Below, one piece after another: positions 16,101 through 24,961 of a DNA stretch of 64,000 bases (position 1 is its first letter; every line of letters starts with the position of its first letter). A model generated the notes under the pieces. It did no database searches and was not told where the DNA came from. It saw only the letters and a program-made list of their open reading frames with translations. Source of the DNA: Rhizobium sp. NFR07 (GTDB lineage: Bacteria; Pseudomonadota; Alphaproteobacteria; Rhizobiales; Rhizobiaceae); contig NZ_FOKM01000002.1 of assembly GCF_900111905.1 (NCBI RefSeq), positions 434,001-498,000 on the forward strand, in the 5' to 3' direction. The translations under genes were made by a program, and so were the position numbers.

Positions 16101-17081
16101 TCAGGCAGCCTTGCCGGTGCCGGTAAACTGGCCCTGGGGTCGGAAGCGTACGAGATAGGTGGCGAGGATCGAGCCGGCGATGACCGGGCGGATGCCGAGG
16201 CCGGCGAGCGTGCGGCCTTCCTTGGTCGCAGCGTCCGAGACGACATTGTCGGTCTTCAGCATTTCGACCTGGTCAGCGGTGATCGGCGGAACGACGAAAG
16301 GGACGAGCGATGCGATGCTGCCGATCATCGAAGCGATGCCGAAGGGGAGGGAGATGAGCGCGCGCTCGCGATTCGTGACGCGCATGACCGTCTCGAGACA
16401 GTCCTTGAAGCTCAGCACTTCCGCGCCGCCGAGTTCATAGATCGTGCCGGCCTTGAGCGTACCGTCGACGGAGCGGCCGACGACCTCAGCGACATCCTCG
16501 ACATAGACCGGCTGCAGCTTGGTCTTTCCGCCGCCGATCAGCGGCAGTGCCGGGAACTGGCGGGCCATGCCGGCGAACTTGTTGAAGAAGTTGTCATCCG
16601 GTCCGAAGACGATCGAGGGACGCAGGATCACCGCATCGGGAACCAGCGACAGAACGCTTTCCTCGGCACGGCCCTTGCTGCGTGCATAGGAAGAGCCGGA
16701 CTTCACATCGGCGCCGATCGCCGAAATATGGGTGAGCTTGGCTCCTGCGTCACGTGCCGATTCCGCCACGGCGCGGGCGCCGAAATCCTGGATGGCGTCG
16801 AAGGTGTTGCGGCCGCTTTCGAACAGGATGCCGACGCAGTTGACGACATGTGATGCGCCCCTGACGGCGCGATCGATCGACTGGCGATTGCGCAGGTTGG
16901 CCTGTACCAGCGAAATCTGGCCGACATAGCCGGCCGGAAGAAGAAAACCTGCCAGATCGGGACGGCGGACGGCGACGCGCACGCGATAGCCGCGCTTGGC
17001 AAGCGTGCGGACGATCTGGCGTCCCACAAAACCGGAGCCTCCGAACACGGTGACGAGCGGCGGAAGGTTATTCACGGTCAT
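16101..17081 (-). CDS. Complex I NDUFA9-like NAD(P)H-binding protein
   Basis: The 326-residue protein has an N-terminal Rossmann fold (VTVFGGSGFVGRQIVRTLAK) and continues as an atypical short-chain dehydrogenase: SHVVNCVGILFES, ILRPSIVFGPDDNFFNKF, and VYVEDVAEVV. This is the NDUFA9/39-kDa accessory-subunit lineage found in alphaproteobacteria and mitochondrial complex I. The classical YxxxK is present only as SYARSKGRAEE. It may associate with respiratory complex I or act as an isolated oxidoreductase. It is monocistronic with its own terminator. Confidence 0.9.
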   Translation of the reverse strand: MTVNNLPPLVTVFGGSGFVGRQIVRTLAKRGYRVRVAVRRPDLAGFLLPAGYVGQISLVQANLRNRQSIDRAVRGASHVVNCVGILFESGRNTFDAIQDFGARAVAESARDAGAKLTHISAIGADVKSGSSYARSKGRAEESVLSLVPDAVILRPSIVFGPDDNFFNKFAGMARQFPALPLIGGGKTKLQPVYVEDVAEVVGRSVDGTLKAGTIYELGGAEVLSFKDCLETVMRVTNRERALISLPFGIASMIGSIASLVPFVVPPITADQVEMLKTDNVVSDAATKEGRTLAGLGIRPVIAGSILATYLVRFRPQGQFTGTGKAA

Positions 17082-17287
17082 GGCATGCTCCGGAGTGGGC
17101 CTGTGGCGGGTTGTCGCATCCTATTAGCCGAAACACAGTCCCGCGTGAAGTGTGCGGAAAGTGATTGTGCGTGGCCTGTGGCTGCAATTCAAGGCGCAGG
17201 TTATCATAGGGTATATCGCCCGCAACGGTTTGATTCTGCGCAACTGAGAACAATCCGTCATCGAGATCGATGCCGTTGCGAGAGGCG

Positions 17288-17575
17288 CTAGATGCCTTCG
17301 ACGACCACCATTTCAGCATCCGCCACTTCCTGGCGGATTTTCGCGGCAATCTGGTATTCCGGCGAATTGTAGCAGTCGACGGCGGCCTGCATGGAAGGGA
17401 ATTCGATCACCACGTTACGGGTGCGCGCCTTGCCCTCGAGCTCGGTGATCGCGCCGCCTCGGGCGAGAAAATTGGCGCCATATTTCTCGAAGGCGACCTT
17501 GGCTGCAGCGACGTAATCCTTGTAGCGCTCCGCATCGCGAACATCGACGCGGGCGATCCAATATCCCTTGGCCAT
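17288..17575 (-). CDS. DUF1330 domain protein
   Basis: This 95-residue protein consists of a single ferredoxin-like alpha/beta-barrel domain (DUF1330): the start is MAKGYWIARVDVRD, and the conserved NVVIEFPSMQAAVDCYNSPEYQ lies near residues 54-75. Such dimeric-barrel proteins bind small ligands; no reaction is established. It is divergent from the beta-helix protein at 17636 with 60 bases between the starts. Confidence 0.9.
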   Translation of the reverse strand: MAKGYWIARVDVRDAERYKDYVAAAKVAFEKYGANFLARGGAITELEGKARTRNVVIEFPSMQAAVDCYNSPEYQIAAKIRQEVADAEMVVVEGI

Positions 17576-17635
17576 GAAATTTCCTCCTCGACATGACTAT
17601 CATGGGACATCGGACGAATCGGGGAAGAGGTCAAT

Positions 17636-18694
17636 ATGGGACGATACGCATTCGCTTTGGCTGCCGGCATGGTTCTGGCGGCAATGCCGCAAATCGTTGG
17701 AGGTGGCTCCAGCGCAAATGCTGCCGCCTGCCCGGCAAATGTGATGGACGCCCTTCGTGCGCCAGCGACCAAGGATTCAAAGCCGGTAGAAATCCGTTGT
17801 GACGTCACGCTGAACAAGAGCGACACGATCTCCCAGCGCATCATTTTTTCCGGTAGCCGCGCGTCCGGCGCGATCCTCGACTGCAACGGCGCGATGATCG
17901 ATGGAAGCGGTTCCAAGGAACGGACGGTTCTGATCCGCTCCCGCAAGGGCGCGGACGGCAGGTGGGACGTGCCGACCGACATCACCATCCGTAATTGCCG
18001 GATCAAGGGTGACCTGCGCATCGTCGGCCTCGGCAACAATGGGCAGGCCAAGGAGGTCAAGGTATCGTCCGGCCGCGATGGGCATACGAAACGGGCACAG
18101 GCCGCAGCGCCGACGGGCATTCTGCTCGACAGCCTGACCTTTTCCGGCAGCGTCGGCGTCGCACTCTATCTGGCACCGGGCGTAACCGATGTGACGCTGC
18201 AGAACTCCACATTCACCGGCAAGGCGAGCTCCACCGTGGTCTATCTCGATGCCGAGTCGGCGCGAAACACCATCATCGGCAACACGTTCGCGGCCCGCCC
18301 GGAATGGCGCGAGGTCCTGGCCGTCGACGGCTCGGCCAACAATCGCATCGAAAACAACACCTTCGTCAATCCGCTGAGCGGCGGGATCTATCTCTATCGC
18401 AATTGCGGCGAGGGCGGCACCGTTCGTCACCAGTCGCCGCAGGGCAATATCATCAGCGGCAACACGTTCCGGTATGAATTGCCGGTGGCCCGCCCGGCAG
18501 TCTGGATCGGCAGCCGCCAGGGTCTGAGCGTCTTCAACAGCTACTGCCTGGTTCAGCCGAAAATGCTGCTCGGCGGGCTCGACCACAATGACGGCGCCAA
18601 TAACAACACCGTCACAAACAACCGCCTGATCGGCGGTTCGCCAAGCCTGATCGTCGATGAAGGCGGCCGCAACCGCGTGTCCAACAACCGCTAG
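17636..18694 (+). CDS. Exported right-handed parallel beta-helix protein
   Basis: The 352 residues begin with a signal peptide (MGRYAFALAAGMVLAAMPQI). They then show repeated short beta-helix coils rich in N and G, for example TDVTLQNSTFTGKASSTVV, NTIIGNTFAARPEW, NNRIENNTFVNP and NIISGNTFRYELP, as in NosD/pectate-lyase-like repeats. Export to the periplasm or outside is expected. The fold suggests polysaccharide binding or modification, but no catalytic residues can be assigned. A GGGGAAGAGG ribosome site precedes the ATG. It converges on pyrF, with 19 bases between the stops. Confidence 0.88.
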   Translation: MGRYAFALAAGMVLAAMPQIVGGGSSANAAACPANVMDALRAPATKDSKPVEIRCDVTLNKSDTISQRIIFSGSRASGAILDCNGAMIDGSGSKERTVLIRSRKGADGRWDVPTDITIRNCRIKGDLRIVGLGNNGQAKEVKVSSGRDGHTKRAQAAAPTGILLDSLTFSGSVGVALYLAPGVTDVTLQNSTFTGKASSTVVYLDAESARNTIIGNTFAARPEWREVLAVDGSANNRIENNTFVNPLSGGIYLYRNCGEGGTVRHQSPQGNIISGNTFRYELPVARPAVWIGSRQGLSVFNSYCLVQPKMLLGGLDHNDGANNNTVTNNRLIGGSPSLIVDEGGRNRVSNNR

Positions 18695-18713
18695 GCTCGA
18701 CGGCGCAGGCGGA

Positions 18714-19406
18714 CTACAGCGGCGCCTGCATTTCGGTGAGGATGGCCTCGGCCGCAGCCTTGGGATCGGAGGCCTTGACGATCGGGCGGCCGACGACGAG
18801 GTGGGTCGAGCCGTTGCGCAGCGCATCTCCCGGCGTCACCACGCGCTTCTGGTCGCCGGCATCAGCGCCCGTCGGACGGATGCCCGGGGTGACGATCGCC
18901 ATGCCAGAGCCGACGATTTCACGCACGGCGCGGGATTCTTCCGCCGAGCAGACAATGCCGCCCATTCCGGCCTCGCGCGCCTGGGCGGCGCGGGTGCGCA
19001 CCAGCTGTTCGGGCGTCTGCGCATAACCGGCCTCGGTCACGTCGGCAGCATCCATAGAGGTCAGGACGGTGACGCCGAGAAGGCAGAGGTCGGAGCCCTT
19101 GGCGGCTTCGACTGCGGCGCGCATCGCCTTCGGATAGGCATGCAGCGTCAGCATGGTCATGCCCATCCTGGCGATGTTCTCCACGCCCTTCGCCACCGTG
19201 TTGTCGATGTCGAGCAGTTTCATGTCGAGAAAGACTTTTCTGCCGTCTTTCGCCAGATCGCGGGCGAATTCCAGTCCACCGGCAAAGACGAGCTGGTAGC
19301 CGATCTTGTAGAAGGAGACGGTGTCGCCGAGCGCGGCAACCATCTTTTCGGCCTCTGCAATGGTCGGGATGTCGAGGCCCACAATCAGTCGGTCACGCGC
19401 TTGCAT
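18714..19406 (-). CDS. pyrF: Orotidine 5'-phosphate decarboxylase
   Basis: PyrF converts OMP to UMP, the last step of pyrimidine synthesis, in the cytosol. I start it at the ATG at 19406 ([15 protein letters not shown]), giving 230 residues, the normal length. The catalytic Lys-Asp array is in [16 protein letters not shown], and the phosphate-gripping end is [10 protein letters not shown] and [11 protein letters not shown]. The longer frame overlaps the upstream gene without support. Its start lies 5 bases after the stop of the histidine phosphatase gene, so they are cotranscribed. Confidence 0.96.
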   Translation of the reverse strand: MQARDRLIVGLDIPTIAEAEKMVAALGDTVSFYKIGYQLVFAGGLEFARDLAKDGRKVFLDMKLLDIDNTVAKGVENIARMGMTMLTLHAYPKAMRAAVEAAKGSDLCLLGVTVLTSMDAADVTEAGYAQTPEQLVRTRAAQAREAGMGGIVCSAEESRAVREIVGSGMAIVTPGIRPTGADAGDQKRVVTPGDALRNGSTHLVVGRPIVKASDPKAAAEAILTEMQAPL

Positions 19407-19411
19407 GTTTT

Positions 19412-19999
19412 TCAGTCTCCCTGCCATGTTTCGATAGGGGTCCAGTCGCATGAGACGGCCCGATCCGCAAGGGTGAAGCGGAACAGATTTCCGCCGCCAC
19501 CTTTCTGGTCTTCGGTGCGCGAGATCGACAGTTGCCGCATATGGCATTTCAACAGCGTTCCGACACCGCCATGGCCGACAAAGGCGACGGGCACGGTCGG
19601 ATCATGATCGGCAAGCATGGCCTCGATGGCTGCAACGATACGGGTCTGCGCATCGGCCGCGCGCTCCCACCCCTTGAAGCTCTCGATCGGATTGGCGAAG
19701 AACCGGTCGGCAGCCGCCTCGAATTCCGGCGGGGGCAGGAAGCCCGTGGCGGAGCGGTCGTTCTCGTGCATGCCCTCGACGATCTCGATCGGCACGCCCG
19801 CGCCCTCGGCCAGGATATCGGCCGTCTCGATCGCCTTGGTCTCATCGCTGGAGATGATGCGGCCGAGTGATTTCGCCCAGGGCAAAGTCGCGGCCTTCTG
19901 CGCGCGTTCCCGGCCGAGATCGGACAGACCCCAGAGAGGCACCGGCACGTCGGGGTCGATGCGCACTTGCGGATGGGTGATGTAGAGGCCGAATGTCAT
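19412..19999 (-). CDS. Histidine phosphatase superfamily protein with altered RHG motif
   Basis: The 195-residue protein has the phosphoglycerate-mutase-like fold: an N-terminal strand [35 protein letters not shown], and the second catalytic histidine in [13 protein letters not shown] (His143). The family RHG triad reads T-H-P (residues 8-10), so the phospho-acceptor His9 stays but the phosphate-binding arginine is lost; the later arginine position ([11 protein letters not shown]) is also a lysine. Activity may be weak or aimed at other ligands. It sits just before pyrF in the same operon. Confidence 0.85.
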   Translation of the reverse strand: MTFGLYITHPQVRIDPDVPVPLWGLSDLGRERAQKAATLPWAKSLGRIISSDETKAIETADILAEGAGVPIEIVEGMHENDRSATGFLPPPEFEAAADRFFANPIESFKGWERAADAQTRIVAAIEAMLADHDPTVPVAFVGHGGVGTLLKCHMRQLSISRTEDQKGGGGNLFRFTLADRAVSCDWTPIETWQGD

Positions 20000-20068
20000 G
20001 CCGGGTTTACGCTCCGCTGCGGGTCGGGACCGATCCCGCTTATATCGGTCGCTTGACGGCGATGTGAC

Positions 20069-20662
20069 TTAGCCGCGCGTATAGGTCCAGAGCTGCGCCG
20101 GCGGGATGTTGCGCACGACGAAGTCGTAGTGCTTGATCCTGTAGCGGTCCGGATTGGCGATGATCGGCGAGACCGGCCCGTAGGTTATCTGCATGACCGG
20201 GCGTCCGGCCGGCATGCGGTCGAGCAGATCTTCCAGAAGAGCAATGCGCTTCTCCATCGGGAAGCTCAGCATCGGGATCGCCGAGATCACGCTGTCGAAC
20301 TTGGCGTCCTTGAAGGCACCGAGCGTGTGGTCGAGATCGAATGCATCGCCATTGAGGAAGTTCACACCTTGGAATTCCTTGAGCAGATGCTGATAGAAAT
20401 CCGTCGAATATTCGATCGAGACCAGATCCTGCGGCCTGGTTCCGCCCTTCAGGATCGCCTTGGTAATGACGCCGGTGCCGGGACCGAGCTCTAGAACCGG
20501 CAGCCCCGACGTCGTGTCGATGATGCTCGCCATGCGCTTGGCGGTGACGGAGGATGTGGGAATGATCGCGCCGACCTGTTTTGGCCCGTCGATCCAGCCT
20601 TTGAAGAAACGGATTTCCTCGTCGAACTTACGGCCGAGCCGTTCCTTCAAGCGCAATTCCAT
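20069..20662 (-). CDS. pmtA: Phosphatidylethanolamine N-methyltransferase (Sinorhizobium-type PmtA)
   Basis: PmtA methylates phosphatidylethanolamine stepwise to phosphatidylcholine with SAM at the membrane surface. The 197-residue protein starts with the typical basic amphipathic stretch MELRLKERLGRKFDEEIRFF, then GAIIPTSSVTAKRM. SAM motif I is LELGPGTGVITKAIL, and motif post-I is VSIEYSTDFY. The sequence is the Rhizobium/Sinorhizobium soluble type, not the Rhodobacter type, as far as I can judge by eye. Phosphatidylcholine is abundant in Rhizobiaceae and needed for symbiosis or virulence. The gene is a single unit next to dnaN. Confidence 0.93.
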   Translation of the reverse strand: MELRLKERLGRKFDEEIRFFKGWIDGPKQVGAIIPTSSVTAKRMASIIDTTSGLPVLELGPGTGVITKAILKGGTRPQDLVSIEYSTDFYQHLLKEFQGVNFLNGDAFDLDHTLGAFKDAKFDSVISAIPMLSFPMEKRIALLEDLLDRMPAGRPVMQITYGPVSPIIANPDRYRIKHYDFVVRNIPPAQLWTYTRG

Positions 20663-20767
20663 CTAGTGATCCTCTCCCGATTGTCAGGCCTATTTGGCCT
20701 TCTGCCCCGCAAAGGCAAGACGGATGGCGCAAATGCAAATCAGAATGTCGCATTCAGAAAACGGCAC

Positions 20768-20798
20768 AAAAAAGGCGGCTCGGAATTTCCGGCCGCCT
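20768..20798 (-). terminator. Rho-independent terminator of dnaN
   Basis: On the minus strand a GC-rich stem (GGCGGC at 20792-20797 pairing with GCCGCC at 20774-20779), enclosing a smaller inner GGAA/TTCC stem, is followed by TTTTTT. It lies immediately after the dnaN stop. Confidence 0.85.
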
Positions 20799-20806
20799 CG
20801 ATTGTC

Positions 20807-21925
20807 TTATACACGCATCGGCATCAGCACGTAGAGGGCGTCGTCACCGGCCATGTCCCTGACCAGCGTCGGCGATCCCGCATCCGCCAGCATGAAGACC
20901 GCGTCGTCGCCGGAAAGCTGCGCGGTGATGTCGAGCAGATATTTGGCGTTGAAGCCGATCTCCATCGGGTCGTTGTCGTAGCCGACGGCAACTTCTTCCG
21001 TCGCGCTGCCCGAATCCGGGTTGTTGACCGTCAGCATCAGCTGGCCGTCGGTCAGCGACAGCTTTACCGCGCGGCCGCGTTCCGACGAAATGGTCGAGAC
21101 ACGGTCAACGGCCTTGGCGAAGGTCTGGCAATCGACGCGCATTTCCTTGTCGTTGCCGGTCGGGATGACGCGTTGGTAATCCGGGAATGTGCCGTCGATC
21201 AGCTTCGACGTCATGATAATATCGGCGATCGTCAGGCGGATCTTGGCGTCGGAGACTTCGACAGTCACCTGTGCCTCGGGATCGTCGACCAGCTTCTGCA
21301 GCTCGCCCACCGTCTTGCGCGGAATGATGATACCCGGCATGCCTTCAGAGCCCGACGGGGCCTCGACATCGGCGCGCGCGAGGCGGTGGCCGTCGGTCGC
21401 GACGGCGCGCAGCTTCAGGTCGCCGCCGGCTTCGATCGTATGGAAGAAGATGCCGTTCAGGTAATAGCGGGTTTCCTCGGTCGAGATCGCGAACTGGGTG
21501 CGATCGATCAGCATCTTGAGGTCGGTCGCCTTGAGCTTGAACGTGTGGCTGAACGAGCCGGCGGTCAGATCCGGGAAATCGGTCTCCGGTAGGCATTGCA
21601 GCGAGAATTTCGAGCGGCCGGACTGGACCGTCATCGAGCCGCCATCCGGGTTGGTGGCGAGCAGCACTTCCGAACCGTCCGGCAGCTTGCGCACGATTTC
21701 ATAAAGCAGATGGGCTGGAACCGTCGTAGCACCTGCCGTCTCGACCATGGCCGGCACGGATTCGGTGATCTCCAGGTCCAGGTCGGTCGCCTTCAGCTCG
21801 ACGCTGGCGCCGGAAGCGCGCATCAGGACGTTGGAGAGGATCGGAATGGTGTTGCGGCGTTCGACCACGCGATGAACGTGGTTCAATGATTTCAGAAGAT
21901 TGGAACGCTCAAGAGTAATACGCAT
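20807..21925 (-). CDS. dnaN: DNA polymerase III beta clamp
   Basis: The ATG at 21925 starts the canonical MRITLERSNLLKSLNHVHRVVERR and gives 372 residues, the usual length; the frame's upstream start only adds unrelated residues. Three clamp domains are visible, with VERRNTIPILSNVLM in domain I, FAISTEETRYYLNGIFF in domain II and the C-terminal YVLMPMRV. The protein is the sliding clamp of the replisome and also loads MutS, DnaE and repair polymerases. It is not next to dnaA, which lies 36 kb away, as is normal in Rhizobiales. It is divergent from rsmI. Confidence 0.98.
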   Translation of the reverse strand: MRITLERSNLLKSLNHVHRVVERRNTIPILSNVLMRASGASVELKATDLDLEITESVPAMVETAGATTVPAHLLYEIVRKLPDGSEVLLATNPDGGSMTVQSGRSKFSLQCLPETDFPDLTAGSFSHTFKLKATDLKMLIDRTQFAISTEETRYYLNGIFFHTIEAGGDLKLRAVATDGHRLARADVEAPSGSEGMPGIIIPRKTVGELQKLVDDPEAQVTVEVSDAKIRLTIADIIMTSKLIDGTFPDYQRVIPTGNDKEMRVDCQTFAKAVDRVSTISSERGRAVKLSLTDGQLMLTVNNPDSGSATEEVAVGYDNDPMEIGFNAKYLLDITAQLSGDDAVFMLADAGSPTLVRDMAGDDALYVLMPMRV

Positions 21926-22175
21926 GGACTCAATCGCTTTCGACCTTGGCGTCCCGGGAGGTAGGCCGCCGGATATTCTTCGGCTTTTCGCAAGCCGTAT
22001 GATGTGGACCGGCAAAATGGCAGCAATCGGCCTTTGAAAGCAAGAGGTGAACCGGAGGTGGCTGCGTCATTTCAATACTCTCTCGCGCGCTTCTCACAGA
22101 AAACTTGGGCTTTCGCCGCTTGCGGGCCCGGCTGGCCTTGATCATAAAGGGCCATGATCACTCAATCGAGCATGT

Positions 22176-23087
22176 ATGCCATTGGCCGGACAATCTGAGG
22201 CGCCGCGCGGCTATCGCGTGGCCAACACTTTCGTACCGTCGCGCCCGCTCGAGCCGGCGCTCTATCTGGTCGCGACGCCGATCGGCAATCTCGGCGATAT
22301 AACGCTGCGTGCGCTGGAGACACTCGGCGGGGCGGACGTGCTCGCCTGCGAGGATACCCGCGTCACCCGTGTGCTTCTGGACCGCTACGGCATCGCCAAC
22401 AAGCCCTACGCCTATCACGAGCACAATGCCGACGAGATGGGGCCTAGGCTTCTGGCGGCGCTGGAAGAGGGCAAGTCGGTGGCCCTCGTCTCCGATGCCG
22501 GGACGCCGCTCGTCTCCGATCCCGGTTACCGGCTCGGCCAGCTCGCGATCGAAGCCGGCCATCGCGTCGTGCCCATTCCCGGCGCCTCCGCACCTCTGGC
22601 GGCGCTCGTCGCCTCCGGCCTGCCGAACGACGCCTTCCTCTTTGCCGGTTTCCTGCCGGTCAAGGACAAGGCGCGCCGCGACCGGTTGGCGGAGCTGTCG
22701 AAGATCCCGGCAACGCTGATCTTCTTCGAGAGCCCCCACCGCATCGCCGCGACACTTGCCGCCGCCGCCGACGTCCTGGGGCCGGCCCGTGCCGCCTGCG
22801 TCGGGCGCGAACTCACCAAGGCCTTCGAGGAGGTGAGCCGTGCTTCTCTCGGCGAGCTGGCCGCAGCCTTCGATGAGCGCACGGTCAAAGGAGAGATTGT
22901 CTTCCTCGTCGGCCCGCCGGCCGAGGATGAGATATCGACGGCGATCGACGTGGATGCGCTGCTTGCCGAACTTTCGGAAACCATGCCCGCCGCAAAGGCC
23001 GCGGCGGAGGCGGCGCGCCTGACCGGTCTTGCCAAGCGCGATCTCTACCAGCGGCTCACCGACATGAAGGGCAGGGATGACGGCTAG
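22176..23087 (+). CDS. rsmI: 16S rRNA (cytidine1402-2'-O)-methyltransferase
   Basis: RsmI adds a 2'-O-methyl to C1402 in the decoding centre of the 30S subunit. The 303-residue protein carries the tetrapyrrole-methylase-like fold: LYLVATPIGNLGDITLRALE, DVLACEDTRVT, ALVSDAGTPLVSDPGYRL, and VVPIPGASAPLAALV, all diagnostic. The N-terminus before LYLVATP is longer than in E. coli. It overlaps yraN by 11 bases, the conserved rsmI-yraN pairing seen in many proteobacteria. Confidence 0.97.
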   Translation: MPLAGQSEAPRGYRVANTFVPSRPLEPALYLVATPIGNLGDITLRALETLGGADVLACEDTRVTRVLLDRYGIANKPYAYHEHNADEMGPRLLAALEEGKSVALVSDAGTPLVSDPGYRLGQLAIEAGHRVVPIPGASAPLAALVASGLPNDAFLFAGFLPVKDKARRDRLAELSKIPATLIFFESPHRIAATLAAAADVLGPARAACVGRELTKAFEEVSRASLGELAAAFDERTVKGEIVFLVGPPAEDEISTAIDVDALLAELSETMPAAKAAAEAARLTGLAKRDLYQRLTDMKGRDDG

Positions 23088-23460
23088 CGGCTCCATGCCG
23101 GAAGGCAGGCAGCAGAAGCGGCGGCGCGCCGAGCGCCGCGGCCATCTCTCGGAATATTGGGCGGCGCTTTATCTCCTCATGAAGGGATACCGCATCCTCG
23201 CGCTGCGCTACCGAACCCGTCTCGGTGAGGTGGATATCGTCGCCCGCAAGAAGGCTTTGGTCGTGTTCGTCGAAGTAAAGGCGCGCGCCCGGGAAGGTGA
23301 TGCGATCGACGCCGTTGGCTTCGGCACGCAACGGCGCATAAAAGCGGCGAGCGAGATCTGGATTTCCCGGCGCCGCGACGCGCATCTTCTGTCTTTCCGC
23401 TATGATATCATTGCGATGCTGCCCCGGCGTCTTCCGCGCCATTTTCCCGATGCTTTTTGA
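23077..23460 (+). CDS. yraN: YraN family (UPF0102) endonuclease-fold protein
   Basis: The 127-residue protein has the restriction-endonuclease-like core typical of YraN: RGHLSEYWAALYLLMKGYRI, then GEVDIVARKKALVVFVEVKA, which contains the E-D-(9-10)-EVK metal-binding residues. Role unproven; the family is tied to Holliday-junction-like nucleases by fold only. It overlaps the rsmI end; the start at 23077 or the ATG at 23095 (MPEGRQQKRRRAERRG) are both possible. The next transcript, ugp, starts 125 bases downstream under its own promoter. Confidence 0.92.
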   Translation: MTASGSMPEGRQQKRRRAERRGHLSEYWAALYLLMKGYRILALRYRTRLGEVDIVARKKALVVFVEVKARAREGDAIDAVGFGTQRRIKAASEIWISRRRDAHLLSFRYDIIAMLPRRLPRHFPDAF

Positions 23461-23492
23461 CGGGCTTGTGAAGTTTTTGCAAAGCTGTGCAT

Positions 23493-23532
23493 GCGTCACA
23501 AATCTGAAACAAAACTGTTAAGAGCCTGTCAC
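23493..23532 (+). promoter_or_regulatory. Pho box (PhoB operator) upstream of ugpB
   Basis: Four heptamers sit in exact 11-base steps: GCGTCAC (23493), CTGAAAC (23504), CTGTTAA (23515) and CTGTCAC (23526), with A/T-rich spacers. The PhoB consensus is CTGTCAT repeated every 11 bases. It ends 53 bases before the ugpB start. Induction of ugp by phosphate starvation is the expected consequence. Confidence 0.8.
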
Positions 23533-23585
23533 GGCAAGGCCTTATTGCGATCCTCGATCCAACCAAGGCGGAGAGGACGCAAACC

Positions 23586-24884
23586 ATGATCAAGAAGATT
23601 TCTATGGCCGCGATGGCAGTTGCTATGTCTGCAACGTCCTCGCTCGCAGCAACCAACATCACCTGGTGGCACGGCATGGGCGGCCGCAACGGTGAAGTCA
23701 TCAACGAAGTATCGCAGAAGTTCAATGCCGCGCAGACGGCTTGTGCCCTGACCCCGATCTCCAAGGGCACCTACGAAGAAGCGCTTGCCAGCGGCATCGC
23801 CGCCTTCCGTTCGGGCGAACAGCCGAACATCCTGCAGGTCTTCGACGCCGGCGCCGCGACCATCATCAACGCCAAGGGCGCAACCGTTGCTGCTGAAGAC
23901 CTGATCAACAACGCGGGTTACAAGTTCGACCGCGAAGCCTTCATCGAAGGCGTCCGTTACTTCTACGCCGACCCGACCGGCAAGTTCATCGGCATGCCGT
24001 TCAACTCCTCGGCTCCGATCGCCTACATCAACACGCAGGCCTTCGAGAAGGCTGGCGTCGCCGTGCCGAAGACCTGGGAAGAATTCGAAGCTGCCGCTCC
24101 GAAGCTCAAGGAAGCCGGCTACATCGCCATGACCGCTTCGCAGCTGACCTGGCAGTTCACCGAGAACTTCTTCTCGCGCCACAACATCCAGTTCGCCACC
24201 AACAACAACGGCTACGACACCGTTGTCGACACCAAGATGAACCTGACCGACAAGAACCTGGTCATGATGTTCGAAAAGCTGAAGTCGTGGTCGGATAACG
24301 GCTACTTCAAATATTACGGCGCCGGCTGGAACGACAACCAGAAGCCGTTCGAAGAAGGCAAGGTTGCCATGTGGATCGGTTCTTCCGGTTCGTTCGGCGG
24401 CCTGCAGAAGACCGCGACCATGCCGTTCTCGGCTGACTTCCTGCCCTACTGGTCGGGCATCAAGGGTGCCGGCACCAACACCTTCATCGGTGGTGCAGCT
24501 CTCTTCGCCATGGCCGGCAAGCCGGAAGCCGAAAACAAGTGCGTCGCCGACTTCTTCCAGTTCCTGACTTCGCCGGAAATCCAGAAGTTCTACCACCAGG
24601 CCACCGGCTATGTCGCCATCACCGAGGCTGCCTATGAGCTGGCCAAGAAGGAAGGCTACTACGAGAAGCAGCCGGTCGCCGAAGTCGGCATCAAGCAGCT
24701 GATGCTGCCGTCGGGCGAATGGTCCAAGGGCTACCGTCTCGGCTTCTACCCGCAGATCCGCTCCATCATGGAACGCGAATACAACAAGATCTTCGCGGGT
24801 GAGACCACCGTTCAGAAGGCCTTCGAAACCATCGAGAAGGAAGGCAACGACCTCCTCGCCCGTTTCGCCAAGACCGCCGGCTGA
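23586..24884 (+). CDS. ugpB: sn-glycerol-3-phosphate ABC transporter, substrate-binding protein
   Basis: UgpB captures glycerol-3-phosphate and its diesters in the periplasm. The 432-residue protein has a signal peptide (MIKKISMAAMAVAMSATSSL) and the type I ABC fold; recognisable segments are ITWWHGMGGRNGEVINEVSQ near the N-terminus and GAALFAMAGKPEAENKCVADF. It resembles E. coli UgpB in length. Codon use is strongly biased, in keeping with high expression. It is the first gene of ugpBAEC, behind a Pho box, and is followed by an intergenic hairpin that would favour excess UgpB over the membrane parts. Confidence 0.95.
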   Translation: MIKKISMAAMAVAMSATSSLAATNITWWHGMGGRNGEVINEVSQKFNAAQTACALTPISKGTYEEALASGIAAFRSGEQPNILQVFDAGAATIINAKGATVAAEDLINNAGYKFDREAFIEGVRYFYADPTGKFIGMPFNSSAPIAYINTQAFEKAGVAVPKTWEEFEAAAPKLKEAGYIAMTASQLTWQFTENFFSRHNIQFATNNNGYDTVVDTKMNLTDKNLVMMFEKLKSWSDNGYFKYYGAGWNDNQKPFEEGKVAMWIGSSGSFGGLQKTATMPFSADFLPYWSGIKGAGTNTFIGGAALFAMAGKPEAENKCVADFFQFLTSPEIQKFYHQATGYVAITEAAYELAKKEGYYEKQPVAEVGIKQLMLPSGEWSKGYRLGFYPQIRSIMEREYNKIFAGETTVQKAFETIEKEGNDLLARFAKTAG

Positions 24885-24901
24885 TAACGCCTCCTCTCAT
24901 G

Positions 24902-24936
24902 GTCCGTCCGCCTTTGGAAGGCGGGCGGGCCTTTTT
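24902..24936 (+). terminator. Hairpin/attenuator between ugpB and ugpA
   Basis: CCGTCCGCCTT pairs with AAGGCGGGCGG (one G-U) around a TGG loop, followed by CCTTTTTGC. It resembles a partial terminator that would let some transcripts read on into ugpAEC, giving more binding protein than permease. Confidence 0.75.
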
Positions 24937-24961
24937 GCACCAATAAGAAAAGGGGAGTGTC

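Noticed and set aside
17082-17287. Small RNA or gene in the gap between the NDUFA9-like and DUF1330 genes
   Set aside because: No hairpin with U-run, promoter pair or open frame with a ribosome site stands out.
22158-23096. 312-codon minus-strand frame over rsmI
   Set aside because: Shadow of rsmI; no recognisable domain and no ribosome site.
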